Assembly (NCBI GenBank): GCA_021298975.1
Contig: JAJTGC010000006.1
Coordinates: forward strand, 50,414 to 114,413
Length of the DNA: 64,000 bases
DNA from: Oxalobacteraceae bacterium
GTDB lineage: Bacteria; Pseudomonadota; Gammaproteobacteria; Burkholderiales; Burkholderiaceae_D
Direction of reading: 5' to 3'
This document shows, in pieces, positions 9,093 to 19,230 of the stretch. Numbering within the stretch: position 1 is the stretch's first letter; every line of letters begins with the position of its first letter. Under the pieces are notes generated by a model. That model had not been told where the DNA came from and ran no database searches. It saw only the letters and a list, made by a program, of their open reading frames with translations. The translations under genes and the position numbers were made by a program.

Positions 9093-11047
9093 GCCACCTT
9101 GCGCGCCGGCGCAAAAGTTTGAACATCGCGAATTTCGAGATCGGCGTTGATCAGGCCTTGACGACCATCCTCGAATTTCACTTGTGTCTCGATATATTGC
9201 CGCGCCTTGCCGGCATACAGCGCATCAATCAGTACGGCATATTTTTCCGCGATGAAGCGACGGCGTACCTTGCGCGTGCGGGTCAGTTCGTCATCATCAG
9301 GATCAAGCTCCTTATGCAGTATCAGAAAGCGATGAATCTGCGATCCTGCCAACAGCGTGTCGTGAGCAAGATCGGCATTGACCTTTTCGACGCACTCCGC
9401 AATCAGTCCATACACCCCGGGCTGGCTAGCCAGATCGGTATAGCCGGAATAGGGCAAATTCCGCCGTTCGGCCCAGTTGCCAACGGCTTCCATATCAATA
9501 TTAATGAAAGCATTACAGGCATTACGGCCATCGCCGAAGGCCACGGCTTCTTTGATAAAAGGAAAAAATTTCAACTTGTTCTCGATGTACTTCGGCGCGA
9601 ACAATGTGCCGTCGGCCATCTTGCCCACATCCTTGGCGCGGTCAATGATTTTCAGGTGGCCATCGGCATCAAAGAAGCCCGCATCACCGGTGTGAAAATA
9701 TCCGTCGCTATCGATCGCTTCGGCGGTATCGTCCGGTTTCTTGTAATACCCAACCATCAGCCCGGGCGAACGTACCAGCACTTCGCCGCTATCGGCAATG
9801 GTAACTTCCACACCCTGCATCGGGCGTCCGACCGTGTCGAGTTTGACATCACCCGATCGCTGCATGCACACCGTCACGCAGGTTTCCGTCATGCCATAGA
9901 GTTGCTTGAGATTGATGCCGATGGAGCGATAGAAATCGAACAGATCCGGGCCAATTGCCTCGCCGCCTGTATAAGCGACACGCACGCGCGACATGCCCAG
10001 CACATTTTTCAGCGGGCCATACACCAGCAATTCACCGAGCGCATACAGCACCCTGTCACCGAGTGCAACCCCGGATTTGCCATCGAGAAGTTTGAGTCCC
10101 ACACGACGCGCAACCCGCATGAAGTAGTGAAAAATACCTCGCTTGATTGCACTGGCATCTTCGATGCGAATCATCACCTGTGTGAGAATATTTTCGTAAA
10201 TACGTGGCGGGCCGAAATAATAGGTCGGGCCAATTTCTCGCAAGTCAGAAGTAACGGTGACCGGTGATTCGGGACAGTTCAGGCAAAAGCCACTGAGATG
10301 CGACATCGCAAAGGAATACAGAAAATCGCCCACCCAGGCCAAGGGCAGGTAGCACAACACTTCGTCCTCGGGCGTGAGTCCGTCAAATGCGATCAGGGTC
10401 TTGCTGGTGGCGATCATCGCCGCATGGGAGTGGCAGACGCCCTTGGGTTTGCCCGTGGTACCTGATGTGTAAAGAATGACGGCGATATCATCAGGCTGCC
10501 CGGCGAGAACTTCATCCATGAAAAATGAAGGCTGATTCTGGGCGAGCGTGCGTCCCAGCGCCTGCACTTGCTCAAATTCATGCAGACCCGCATGCGCGTA
10601 GTTACGCAAGCCACGTCCATCGTCGTAAATAATGTGCGTCAGGCCGGGAACGGTTTCCCGGATTTCAAGCAGCTTGTCGACTTGTTCCTGATCTTCAACA
10701 ATTGCGAAATCGATGCTGGCATTTTCCAGCACATAGGCCATATCAGCGGCTGGGGCGTCCTGATACAAGGGAACGGCAACACCCCCCAGGCATTGAGCGG
10801 CGGACATCGCCCAGTACAAGCGGGGACGGTTGTCGCCGACCACGGCGAGATTCATCCCGCGCTTGAAGCCCAATGCAGCCAGCCCGCAGGCAAGCTGCCG
10901 TACGTGCTCTGCGGCTTCCGCCCAGCTCGTGGTCTGCCAGATCCCCAGATCTTTTTCTCGGAACGCGGGTTTGCCCGCGCGTATCCGCGCGTGTTCAAAC
11001 AATAGACGCGGAAACGTATCCGCTACTGAAGTCTCCCTATCCGGCAT
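9089..11047 (-). CDS. Long-chain acyl-CoA synthetase (AMP-binding)
   Basis: The 652-aa adenylate-forming ligase carries the P-loop motif YTSGTTGKPKG, YGMTETCVTV, and the GYFHTGDAGFFD hinge region. Length and layout match FadD15/long-chain acyl-CoA synthetase types, cytoplasmic or peripherally membrane-bound, converting fatty or similar acids to CoA thioesters with ATP. It is the first gene of the seven-gene Liv-type operon and overlaps livG by four bases. Uptake through the Liv-type transporter and CoA activation by this enzyme or the PaaK-like one would form a pathway. The substrate is not deducible. Confidence 0.88.
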   Translation of the reverse strand: MPDRETSVADTFPRLLFEHARIRAGKPAFREKDLGIWQTTSWAEAAEHVRQLACGLAALGFKRGMNLAVVGDNRPRLYWAMSAAQCLGGVAVPLYQDAPAADMAYVLENASIDFAIVEDQEQVDKLLEIRETVPGLTHIIYDDGRGLRNYAHAGLHEFEQVQALGRTLAQNQPSFFMDEVLAGQPDDIAVILYTSGTTGKPKGVCHSHAAMIATSKTLIAFDGLTPEDEVLCYLPLAWVGDFLYSFAMSHLSGFCLNCPESPVTVTSDLREIGPTYYFGPPRIYENILTQVMIRIEDASAIKRGIFHYFMRVARRVGLKLLDGKSGVALGDRVLYALGELLVYGPLKNVLGMSRVRVAYTGGEAIGPDLFDFYRSIGINLKQLYGMTETCVTVCMQRSGDVKLDTVGRPMQGVEVTIADSGEVLVRSPGLMVGYYKKPDDTAEAIDSDGYFHTGDAGFFDADGHLKIIDRAKDVGKMADGTLFAPKYIENKLKFFPFIKEAVAFGDGRNACNAFINIDMEAVGNWAERRNLPYSGYTDLASQPGVYGLIAECVEKVNADLAHDTLLAGSQIHRFLILHKELDPDDDELTRTRKVRRRFIAEKYAVLIDALYAGKARQYIETQVKFEDGRQGLINADLEIRDVQTFAPARKVA

Positions 11048-11374
11048 GGGCTGTTATTCACTTTTTATTGGGTTGGTCGACGCTGGTGACGTGCTGCACC
11101 GCTGGGATCCGCAATCATAACCAGCTTGTGACTTAGCGGCAGCCATTTAGGTAACTATTCCCCATGTTTTGATGTTGCGACGCAGCATCATGGGTGTTTA
11201 TCGGACGTAATTTCTGGAACCGCAAAGGTAATCAAGAGTCAATCGTGGGCGTGGTGCAGTTTTATATGAGGTGCGCCCTATATTGCCAAGCCGAAACCGA
11301 GTCATACAGCAGACTTTCATTCAGGCACTGCGCATCCGGATCCGGAGACGTTCCATGTCGTCAGGTGTTACTTA
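11048..11374. other. Divergent intergenic region, acyl-CoA ligase / otsA
   Basis: This 327-bp spacer lies between divergent operons. It contains an imperfect inverted repeat at 11161-11194 (CCCATG and GATG paired with CATC and CATGGG around TTGCGACGCAG). The remainder shows no strong sigma-70 or -24/-12 element. Promoters for both operons must lie here but are not convincingly recognisable. Confidence 0.4.
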
Positions 11375-13585
11375 ATGCCAATTCGATCGTTCCAGCTGTC
11401 GTTGCGTTTTATCTTGCCGCTGGCGCTGGTCATTGGATTATCCGCTCTGGTTCTGTTGCCGATGGTCGATGAGTTGACACAGCGATGGTTTTTGCGTGAT
11501 CTCGATACACGTGCGCAAATGGTGGCGGCATCGATTCGAGCCCCCCTGATTGATTATGTAATGCTGCAAGACGCGGGAGCGATACGGGATTTGCTTGAGC
11601 GCGCTGCTATCGATGGCCATTTGCTGGCGCTGGGCTTTTGCGATGTCGAAGGCAATCTTCGGTACCGCAGCAGCGCCTTGCCGCCTCAAATCAATTGCCG
11701 AGGCGCTGTGCCTTCGGCAATACGCATCAGTGAAGTTTTATTCGAACAAAATGGTATGTCGCTGGGCAAGCTATTGCTGGCACAAGATACCCACTTCATT
11801 CAGCGCCGTAGTGATGAATTCCGTTTTTATCTTATGCTGGTTTTTTTGTTGATGTTCCTCATGATATCTGCGCTGGCAGCGTGGATTGCGCACTGGAGCT
11901 GGCTCGGGTGGGTGAGTGCACTCAAAAATTTATTGCGGCTCGAAACAGCTTCACCCGCAGGTAGCCCGACACCACCCGAATTTCGACCTCTGGTCGGTGA
12001 TCTGCGCGCCATGCTTCACCAGATGCAGGTTGAGCGACGAGTACAACAGCATTCGCCTCAAGCATGGACGCCACAGAAATTGCGCTCGCTGCTGCATGAT
12101 GAGCTTGCCGGTGACGAAGTGCTGGTGGTCTCCAATCGCGAACCTTACATTCATGAACAAGGTGAGCAGGGCATCGTCGTTCGGCGTCCTGCAAGTGGTT
12201 TGGTGACCGCAGTCGAGCCTGTGATGCGTGCGTGCTCAGGTACCTGGATCGCACATGGCAGTGGTACCGCAGACCGCGTCACGGTTGACGCGCATGACAG
12301 GGTGCAAGTGCCGCCCGGACGCCCTGCCTACACGCTGCGCCGCGTGTGGTTGACGCACGAAGAAGAGGAGGGGTACTACTACGGTTTTTCCAATGAAGGT
12401 CTGTGGCCACTCTGCCATATGGCGCATGTGCGCCCGGTATTCCGTACCGCCGATTGGGAGCAGTATGTCGCGGTCAATCAGCGTTTTGCCGATGCCGTGA
12501 TTGCCGAGGCAAACACGGATGATCCGGTGGTACTGGTGCAGGACTATCACTTTGCGTTATTGCCTCGGATCGTTCGCGAAAAGCTGCCGAAAGCCACCAT
12601 CATCATGTTCTGGCATATTCCGTGGCCCAATCCCGAATCGTTCGGTATTTGCCCATGGCGAGAGGCGCTGCTCGAAGGATTGCTAGGCAACACGCTGCTG
12701 GGTTTTCATACGCCATTCCATTGCAAGAATTTTCTGGAAACCGTCGACCGGTATCTTGAAACGCGCATTGAACATGAGGCCTCAACGATCTCCTATGGTG
12801 GTGAGTTGACCCAGGTTGAGCCTTATCCTATTTCGATCGCGTGGCCCGAACCCGACATCGTGCTCGATGTGGTTCAGTGCCGCAAGACGCTGCGCGAGAG
12901 CTTGAACTTGCCGGGGGATCACCGTATCGCCCTCGGTGTGGACAGACTGGATTACACCAAAGGTATTGTCGAACGTTTTCAGGCGGTTGATCGCTTGCTT
13001 GAGATGCACCCGGAACTGATAGGGCGGTTTTCTCTGTTGCAGATTGCGGCACCCAGTCGTTCCTCTTTGGACGAGTATCAGAATCTGGAAGCGCGAGTAC
13101 GCAAGCTGGCCCATCAAATCAATCAGCGCTATTTGAATCCATCAGCAGCCCCCATCGTTTTACGGATCGAACACTACGACGCTGATCAGCTGGCAACGTG
13201 TTATCGCGCCGCCGATATTTGTCTGGTTACTAGTTTGCACGATGGCATGAATTTGGTCGCCAAAGAATTCATCGCTGCGCGTGATGATGAACTTGGCGTA
13301 CTGATTTTGTCCCAGTTTACGGGTGCTGCGAGGGAACTGCACGAAGCGCTTATCATTAACCCGTATCACATCGAGCAAGGTGCGCAGGCACTCTATCGCG
13401 CATTGACCATGCCAGCCGCCGAACAGCGTGAGCGGATGCGCAGCATGCGCACACTGGTCAGGGACTTCAATGTCTATCGATGGGCAGGTTTGATGTTGCT
13501 TGATGCTGCCAGATTGCGGCGTCGCCAGCGAGTGACAGAAAAAATTCATTCGCACAGTCGGCATCCCCTGCGTCGCGCTGTATGA
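11375..13585 (+). CDS. otsA: Membrane-anchored trehalose-6-phosphate synthase (GT20)
   Basis: The 736-aa protein joins an N-terminal membrane module to a GT20 domain. TM1 is at about residues 8-30, a probable periplasmic stretch runs to about 150, and TM2 ([20 protein letters not shown]) is followed by a linker. The GT20 domain starts at about residue 250 with [10 protein letters not shown] and contains [18 protein letters not shown] and [10 protein letters not shown]. It makes trehalose-6-phosphate from UDP-glucose and glucose-6-phosphate. Classical OtsA is about 470 aa and soluble. Here the module resembles a sensor-kinase input, so local or signal-controlled synthesis is plausible. otsB overlaps by four bases. 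Confidence 0.9.
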   Translation: MPIRSFQLSLRFILPLALVIGLSALVLLPMVDELTQRWFLRDLDTRAQMVAASIRAPLIDYVMLQDAGAIRDLLERAAIDGHLLALGFCDVEGNLRYRSSALPPQINCRGAVPSAIRISEVLFEQNGMSLGKLLLAQDTHFIQRRSDEFRFYLMLVFLLMFLMISALAAWIAHWSWLGWVSALKNLLRLETASPAGSPTPPEFRPLVGDLRAMLHQMQVERRVQQHSPQAWTPQKLRSLLHDELAGDEVLVVSNREPYIHEQGEQGIVVRRPASGLVTAVEPVMRACSGTWIAHGSGTADRVTVDAHDRVQVPPGRPAYTLRRVWLTHEEEEGYYYGFSNEGLWPLCHMAHVRPVFRTADWEQYVAVNQRFADAVIAEANTDDPVVLVQDYHFALLPRIVREKLPKATIIMFWHIPWPNPESFGICPWREALLEGLLGNTLLGFHTPFHCKNFLETVDRYLETRIEHEASTISYGGELTQVEPYPISIAWPEPDIVLDVVQCRKTLRESLNLPGDHRIALGVDRLDYTKGIVERFQAVDRLLEMHPELIGRFSLLQIAAPSRSSLDEYQNLEARVRKLAHQINQRYLNPSAAPIVLRIEHYDADQLATCYRAADICLVTSLHDGMNLVAKEFIAARDDELGVLILSQFTGAARELHEALIINPYHIEQGAQALYRALTMPAAEQRERMRSMRTLVRDFNVYRWAGLMLLDAARLRRRQRVTEKIHSHSRHPLRRAV

Positions 13586-14379
13586 AGCCCTTGTTCTCCG
13601 AAGAAGGCTATTCGGCACTGCGCAGCTTTCTGATGCAGCCCGTTTTATGTCTGTTTGATTTTGATGGAACACTCGCACCGCTGATCAGCAATCCTGCGCT
13701 GGTCAGCCTGCCGCACATGATCCAACAGCAGTTACAAGCGCTTCAATTACGCGCGCCGGTTGGCATCATCACCGGACGCTCACTTGCAGACATGCGCAAG
13801 CGACTGAGATTCGAGCCGGATTATGTGATCGGAAATCACGGCCTTGAAGGGCTGCCCGGCTGGCAGCAGTACGCACCTGAGCACTTCGAGCGCTGTCGTT
13901 CATGGCTATCGTCGCTTCAGACTTTGCTTTCTGATCTCGGCGATGCCGTCTGGATTGAAGACAAGTCTTATTCGCTGACTGTGCACTATCGGCATGCACG
14001 AAATCAGGCCTTGGTTCAGCAGACCTTGTCAGCCTGTTTTGAAACATTGTCGCCGGCTCCCCGAATCATTCCGGGTAAATTCAATGCCAGCCTATTGTCT
14101 CCTGGCGCGGGGGACAAAGGTCTGGCCGTAGAACAGCTGCTTATGTTGTCGGAACAACCCCGGGCGCTGTATGTCGGTGATGACACCACCGATGAGGACG
14201 TCTTTGCGTTACATCATCCCGATATTTTTTCCGTACGCGTGGGCGATGATTTTCCGACAGCCGCTGACTACGTGATCAAGGATCACGAGGCTATCCAGCT
14301 GCTGCTGGATTTGTTGCTGGCACTGCTGCCGGTATCATCAAAAAACGCGCTGATGCAATTCAACGCGCCAAGACAATGA
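13582..14379 (+). CDS. otsB: Trehalose-6-phosphate phosphatase
   Basis: A 265-aa HAD-superfamily phosphatase. The nucleophile motif is FDFDGTLAPL, followed by GIITGRSLADMRKRL and the late acidic motif YVGDDTTDEDVF. It dephosphorylates trehalose-6-phosphate to trehalose in the cytoplasm. The length is normal for OtsB. ATG 13582 overlaps the otsA stop (ATGA), and the next gene overlaps its own end by four bases, so the three genes are translationally coupled. Confidence 0.93.
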   Translation: MKPLFSEEGYSALRSFLMQPVLCLFDFDGTLAPLISNPALVSLPHMIQQQLQALQLRAPVGIITGRSLADMRKRLRFEPDYVIGNHGLEGLPGWQQYAPEHFERCRSWLSSLQTLLSDLGDAVWIEDKSYSLTVHYRHARNQALVQQTLSACFETLSPAPRIIPGKFNASLLSPGAGDKGLAVEQLLMLSEQPRALYVGDDTTDEDVFALHHPDIFSVRVGDDFPTAADYVIKDHEAIQLLLDLLLALLPVSSKNALMQFNAPRQ

Positions 14380-16172
14380 CTCAGCTGGACCTCGGCCTGA
14401 TAGGAAACTCACGCACCAGCGCGCTGGTTGACAGAAATGCGCAGATTGTCTGGTGGTGTTATCCGAATTTTGACAGCGATCCAATGTGCTGTAGTTTGCT
14501 TCGGTCCGATGCGCATAATGCCAGCCCGGAGGCGGCGGGTTTGATTGATCTTCAGTTTGATCATGGCCGTACGGTGCGTCAGGTCTATCTGCGCAATTCC
14601 GCTATTTTGCAAACCCGCATGCAGGATGATCAGGGTAATGTGATCGACATCACGGATTTCTCGCCCCGCTTCTATTTGCATGGCCGCATGTTTGCGCCTG
14701 CGATGGTAGTCCGCATGATCAGGCGGATTGCAGGCCGGCCTCGCATCGCGCTCAGGCTGCGGCCTGCGCTCAATTACGGGCAGTCTCGCGCACAGGTGCG
14801 GACCGGTGCGCATCATGTGACTTATTTCGGTGGTGCACAAGCCATGCGTGTGACAACAGACGCGTCTGTGACGTCGCTCACAGAGGAACGCAAGTTCTTC
14901 CTGCATGACAGCGTCACTTTGCTGATGGGCCCGGATGAAACCGTTGACGGGTCACCGCGTGATCTGGGGCGTACCTTTTTTGAATCGACCTTGTCCTATT
15001 GGTACCGGTGGGTGCGCAATCTTGCCATACCCTTCGAGTGGCAAGACGTGGTCATTCGAGCCGCCATCACCCTCAAGCTCAATGCCTTTGATGATACCGG
15101 CGCCATCATTGCTGCGGTCACGACATCCATTCCTGAATCGCCCCACAGCGGCCGCAACTGGGACTATCGCTACTGCTGGTTGCGCGATGCCTATTTTGTT
15201 GTCAACGCACTGAACCAGCTCGGTGTGACGGCAACGATGCAGCATTATTTGGGATACATCCTCAATATCATTGCCGACTCGCGCGACATGCCTTTGCAGC
15301 CGGTGTACGGCATACGGCGTGAAACCGCACTGGATGAGTGGATCGCTCCCGGGCTGGAAGGCTATCGCGGCATGGGCCCGGTACGCGTCGGCAATCTCGC
15401 CTGGGGCCAAGTGCAAAACGATGTCTTTGGGGCGGCAGTGCTGGCCAGCACACACGCTTTTTTCGACACACGCTTGGAGCGGCCCGCGGGTCGCCAGATG
15501 TTTTCCGATCTCGAGCGTCTGGGTGAGCAGGCCATACGCTGCCATTTGCAACCCGATGCCGGTATCTGGGAGCTGCGCGGTGTGCGGCGCATACATACTT
15601 TTTCTGTGTTGATGTGCTGGGCGGCCTGCGATCGTTTGCGTGCGATTGCCCTGCGGCTCAGGCTACCTGTTCGAGCGCAACGATGGGCGCGAGAAGCTGC
15701 TGCGATTCGCAAAACACTGGTCGACAACGCATGGAACGCCAAATTAGGCAGTTTCGTGTCCACGTTCGGTGGCGAACATCTCGATGCCAGCCTATTGCTC
15801 ATGAGCGAGTTCCAATTTCTTGCGCCGGATGATCCACGTTTCATCGGCACCTTGCGCGCTGTCGAGCATCATTTACAGCGAGGTGATTTTTTACTGCGCT
15901 ACGATGAAGAAGATGATTTTGGTCGTCCTGAAGCCGCTTTTCTCGTGTGTACGCTCTGGTGGATTCTGGCATTGGCACGTACTGGCGAAAAGGCACGGGC
16001 GCGTGCGCTGTTTGAAAAAGTCCTTGCGTGTCGCAATCATCTGGGGCTTCTCTCTGAAGATGTGTCGCTGGATGGAAGTGAGTTGTGGGGAAATTTTCCG
16101 CAAACCTACAGCATGGTGGGTTTGATTCAGTGCGCCTCACGTCTTTCTCAGTCATGGGAAGAAGCTTACTAG
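14376..16172 (+). CDS. Glycoside hydrolase family 15 (glucoamylase/trehalase-like)
   Basis: The 598-aa protein is a GH15-type enzyme. It has an N-terminal beta-domain (LGLIGNSRTSALVDRNAQIVWWCYPNFDS) and an (alpha/alpha)6 domain with NWDYRYCWLRDAYF, WGQVQNDVFG and the late LLSEDVSLDGSELWGNFPQTYS. Members hydrolyse alpha-linked glucans or trehalose. Coupling to otsA-otsB suggests a role in trehalose turnover or in balancing glucan and trehalose. No signal peptide is visible, so it is probably cytoplasmic. Trehalase versus glucoamylase activity cannot be told from the sequence. Confidence 0.85.
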   Translation: MTQLDLGLIGNSRTSALVDRNAQIVWWCYPNFDSDPMCCSLLRSDAHNASPEAAGLIDLQFDHGRTVRQVYLRNSAILQTRMQDDQGNVIDITDFSPRFYLHGRMFAPAMVVRMIRRIAGRPRIALRLRPALNYGQSRAQVRTGAHHVTYFGGAQAMRVTTDASVTSLTEERKFFLHDSVTLLMGPDETVDGSPRDLGRTFFESTLSYWYRWVRNLAIPFEWQDVVIRAAITLKLNAFDDTGAIIAAVTTSIPESPHSGRNWDYRYCWLRDAYFVVNALNQLGVTATMQHYLGYILNIIADSRDMPLQPVYGIRRETALDEWIAPGLEGYRGMGPVRVGNLAWGQVQNDVFGAAVLASTHAFFDTRLERPAGRQMFSDLERLGEQAIRCHLQPDAGIWELRGVRRIHTFSVLMCWAACDRLRAIALRLRLPVRAQRWAREAAAIRKTLVDNAWNAKLGSFVSTFGGEHLDASLLLMSEFQFLAPDDPRFIGTLRAVEHHLQRGDFLLRYDEEDDFGRPEAAFLVCTLWWILALARTGEKARARALFEKVLACRNHLGLLSEDVSLDGSELWGNFPQTYSMVGLIQCASRLSQSWEEAY

Positions 16173-16487
16173 TCACAAGCGCCGTAAAACCAACAAGACG
16201 GTAGTACGCGGCCACTGCATTTCTTGGTGTATGTGGAACAACAGAAGACTTATCTCTTCCTCTTTATTTTCCTAGAATCAATAGCGTCTTCGGGTACGGC
16301 TCCTTTACATCAATCAATGTCGAACAAGCACATTGATCCCGGTGAGAGTGGCGAAATCTCAAGTCCGTGATTTTTCATGGTCTTTGGATTATCTCCAAGA
16401 CAGATGTTTCCACGTGCCTGCGAAAATTTCGGCGGGGTAGCAAAACGAAGTATTCACTTATTTTTAAAATCTGATTAGGAAATAAAT
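16173..16487. other. AT-rich leader before outer-membrane protein gene
   Basis: This 315-bp region separates the trehalose operon from the first beta-barrel gene. It is AT-rich towards its right end (cttatttttaaaatctgatt) and has GGAAAT just before the ATG. I see no RNA gene, no clear terminator for the upstream operon and no repeat. Confidence 0.4.
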
Positions 16488-17027
16488 ATGAAAAATTATT
16501 TCATGATGGCGTTATTGGGTGCAACACTTGCAATATCCCTCGCAGCTCAGGCTGAGCAAAGCTATGTGAAGGCGAATATTGGAAGTTCAGTTTATAAAAA
16601 TAGTGATGGAAAATTCGACGAAACAGCGGTCTCACTGGCATATGGTTTCAAAGTAGACGAAAATTTTGGTGTGGAAGGCGGGGTAATCGATTTCGGTCAA
16701 GGAGAGCAAAGAGGTTTGCTTTATTCGAATATAACTGAGCGCCGAGCCATTTATTTGGCAGGTGTCAGCACGATACCATTGCAGGATAAGCTCTCCGCAT
16801 TTGGCAAACTTGGAATTGCTGTCAATCAGTACGAGAATCGGTTTGTCACCACGGTATCAAATGAGATAGAGAAAACAACAAGGACGCGGCCTATGATGGG
16901 ATTAGGTCTCGCATACAAGTTCACCAAAGAAATAGACGGTACTATTGAATACCAGTATTTTGGAAAAGTTGGTGAGGATAGATTGGAAGTCAGCACGATG
17001 ACAGCAGGCGTCAAATACAACTTCTGA
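16488..17027 (+). CDS. Small outer-membrane beta-barrel protein (paralogue 1)
   Basis: A 179-aa protein with a Sec signal peptide, MKNYFMMALLGATLAISLAAQA. The rest is amphipathic beta-strands ending in aromatic YNF, the usual recognition end for BAM-inserted barrels. The pattern fits an 8-stranded OmpX/opacity-type porin. Its C-terminal half (GLGLAYKFTKEIDGTIEYQYFGKV) is nearly the same as that of the downstream paralogue. GC is lower than in the neighbours. The role is unknown; such proteins commonly act in adhesion or membrane integrity. Confidence 0.82.
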   Translation: MKNYFMMALLGATLAISLAAQAEQSYVKANIGSSVYKNSDGKFDETAVSLAYGFKVDENFGVEGGVIDFGQGEQRGLLYSNITERRAIYLAGVSTIPLQDKLSAFGKLGIAVNQYENRFVTTVSNEIEKTTRTRPMMGLGLAYKFTKEIDGTIEYQYFGKVGEDRLEVSTMTAGVKYNF

Positions 17028-17344
17028 TGGACTGAATTACCAAGATGTCGCATTACATTTTCTGGTGTCTTCCGCATTTCCGCTTTTGCGATCCTGCTTG
17101 GGGAAGTTAACGGTGTAGCGCGCGCGTAGTGGTCGGAGTGGCTGCATCCACTCGCACCAGCATTCGCGTTGTCAACTTAACCGGGCAGGCTCTTTGCATG
17201 ACTATTTGGGAATGAAAAATCGTCATTTCTCTACAACTTTTGAATGACTGATCAAGCATTTGCTTCGTAGAATCCGGCCCGTCCGTCAAGGACCGGCAAG
17301 ACGATGCGTCGGCTGATCTTCAATGTAGAGAACAGGAAATCAAT
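17028..17344. other. Intergenic region between beta-barrel paralogues
   Basis: A 317-bp spacer. A weak inverted repeat (GGCCCGTCC / GGACCGGC) occurs near 17277-17296, and AGGAAAT precedes ATG 17345. I see no RNA gene and no clear rho-independent terminator for the first paralogue. The second paralogue probably has its own promoter here. Confidence 0.35.
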
Positions 17345-17872
17345 ATGCAGAAACAAATTCTCGCTGCACTGCTGGGTGCGGCGCTGGCAATGCCTTTGGC
17401 AGCTCAAGCAGAAGGCAGTTACGTCAAATTGGGTGTTGGACCTTCAGAATATAAAAGCACCACAGATTCAGAAAATAAAACGGCGGTAGCGCTCGCTTAC
17501 GGTTTTTCAGTGGATAAAAACGTTGATGTTGAACTGGGTTATGCCCATTTGGGGAAATTAAAATCTTTCGATGGCTCAGACTCTGTACAAACGCAAAGTA
17601 TTTACATCGCAGGCGTTGGTAATCTACCTTTGACGGATACATTTTCAGTATTTGGCAAAGTGGGCCTTGCAGTAAATCATTTCGATATGAAATCTTCCGG
17701 TTTTGGCAGCAGTGTTTCAGATACGGAGACAAAAACCCGGGCTTTGCTGGGTCTGGGGCTTGCTTATAATTTCACCAAAGAAATTGCCGGCACGCTGGAG
17801 TACCAGTATTTTGGTAAAGTGGATCATGTCAAATTAAGTGCGCTGACTGTGGGTGTCAAATACGGTTTCTGA
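17345..17872 (+). CDS. Small outer-membrane beta-barrel protein (paralogue 2)
   Basis: A 175-aa paralogue of the preceding gene with the signal peptide MQKQILAALLGAALAMPLAAQA and terminal Phe (KYGF). Shared blocks include VALAYGFSVDKN, GKVGLAVNHF and TKEIAGTLEYQYFGKV. The central loops differ strongly, as expected for surface loops of an 8-stranded barrel. A strong terminator follows directly. The tandem arrangement implies duplication followed by loop divergence. Confidence 0.82.
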   Translation: MQKQILAALLGAALAMPLAAQAEGSYVKLGVGPSEYKSTTDSENKTAVALAYGFSVDKNVDVELGYAHLGKLKSFDGSDSVQTQSIYIAGVGNLPLTDTFSVFGKVGLAVNHFDMKSSGFGSSVSDTETKTRALLGLGLAYNFTKEIAGTLEYQYFGKVDHVKLSALTVGVKYGF

Positions 17873-17879
17873 TAATAAT

Positions 17880-17912
17880 AAAAAAGGCTGCATCCCTTGC
17901 AGCCTTTTTTAT
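17880..17912 (+). terminator. Rho-independent terminator after beta-barrel gene
   Basis: Stem GGCTGC-atccctt-GCAGCC flanked by A-run and T-run (AAAAA before, TTTTTT after), eight bases past the stop. It may work in both directions because of the A/T symmetry. Confidence 0.9.
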
Positions 17913-18363
17913 ATCAATAAATTCCCAGGCAATCCAAGTCGTCAGGACCACTCTTATACATCTATCCTGCTTGTTTCGAAACATGTGGGAAAACCTGCAG
18001 CGCATCGGTCAGCAGCAGACGATCGGTAATCAATCGTTCCGGATCAAAATCGGCCGGCCGCATGCTGTTCAGTCAGGGTTGCAGATATCGCTGGACATCA
18101 CACCAGCGGTTACGTGACCCCTGAGCTGTTCTGTCAGGCCGGCCTGAGGTATCGAATTTTCACAGAACGAGCACTGTGACTGCGCTGCTGGCTGAGGCCT
18201 CGGTCATACGCCAAGCAGACTGCTACATCATTTTCTGCGCGCGAGGGCAGCGTTCACGCAGGCCCCGACGATTTTGGAGGAGTTCCCGTAATCCGGATGC
18301 CAGGTGGTCGGACACGACACCGATCAAGCCCTTCGGCATTCTTGGGAAAAAAATGCCGGTGGT
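17913..18363. other. Intergenic region, possible decayed coding fragment
   Basis: About 450 bp before the channel gene. On the minus strand a short frame at about 17968-18065 reads MRPADFDPERLITDRLLLTD, which looks like part of a real protein but has no intact surroundings; it may be gene debris. A weak hairpin (CGGCAT / ATGCCG) lies at 18338-18359 just before the channel start. No RNA gene was recognised. Confidence 0.35.
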
Positions 18364-19230
18364 ATGCTTGAGCCGATGAACACACCCATGGCCAACGCGG
18401 AATTCGGCAAGCCTGTCTCGGGCTGGCGCGAACGGATTTACACCATCATTTTCGAGGCGGATACGCGTGCTGGTCGTCGTTTCGATGTGTGTCTGATTGT
18501 GGCTATCGTCCTCAGTGTTGTGGCAGTGGTTTTGGATAGTGTCGCTGCGATCTCCCATCGGTACGCGCAGTTTTTCAACTGGGTGGAATGGATCATCACG
18601 CTGCTGTTCACTGCCGAGTATCTGCTGCGTCTGGTCTGTGTCCGGCAACCGCTGCGCTACATGACGAGCCTGTTCGGCGTCATTGATTTGCTGGCCATCT
18701 TGCCGACCTACGTGGCCTTGTTTTTCCCCGAGGCCTATGCATTGATGGATGTACGCATTCTGCGTTTGCTGCGGGTATTCAGAGTGCTGAAACTGGTGCC
18801 TTATGTCGCCGAGTATCGGGTGCTGCTGGATGCCTTGTACGCATCGCGCAGAAAGATTCTGATTTTTCTGTCATTTGTGATGCTGGTGGTACTCCTGCTG
18901 GGCACGATGATGTATGTGATTGAAGGACCGACCAATGGTTTTACCAGCATACCGACAGCTGTCTACTGGGCCATTACGGCGGTGACCACGGTGGGTTTTG
19001 GTGACATCGTGCCAAAGACAGATTTAGGTCGGGCGATTGCTTCGGTAATGATGCTGATTGGCTGGGGCACACTGGCCGTGCCCACCGGGATACTCAGTGC
19101 AGAGCTGACTGCGCGACGGGTGTCAGCGACCACGCGCACTTGCCCGGAATGTCTGAAAGAGGGTCTGCCACCGGAAGATAATTTCTGTGGCAATTGCGGC
19201 GCCACGTTACCGAAGCATCAACGTGATTAA
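18364..19230 (+). CDS. Voltage-gated-type K+ channel with C-terminal zinc ribbon
   Basis: About 288 aa from ATG 18364 (ATG 18376 and an upstream GTG at 18304 are alternatives). It has six TM segments: S1-S4 with an Arg-rich S4 (DVRILRLLRVFRVLKL), a pore loop with filter TTVGFGD, and S6. The C-terminus adds a four-cysteine zinc ribbon, CPECLKEG then CGNCGATL, ending at the stop. It would conduct K+ across the inner membrane. The ribbon is a compact cytoplasmic tail that could sense metal or redox state. Its stop codon overlaps that of apbE on the opposite strand by sharing TTAA. Confidence 0.9.
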   Translation: MLEPMNTPMANAEFGKPVSGWRERIYTIIFEADTRAGRRFDVCLIVAIVLSVVAVVLDSVAAISHRYAQFFNWVEWIITLLFTAEYLLRLVCVRQPLRYMTSLFGVIDLLAILPTYVALFFPEAYALMDVRILRLLRVFRVLKLVPYVAEYRVLLDALYASRRKILIFLSFVMLVVLLLGTMMYVIEGPTNGFTSIPTAVYWAITAVTTVGFGDIVPKTDLGRAIASVMMLIGWGTLAVPTGILSAELTARRVSATTRTCPECLKEGLPPEDNFCGNCGATLPKHQRD

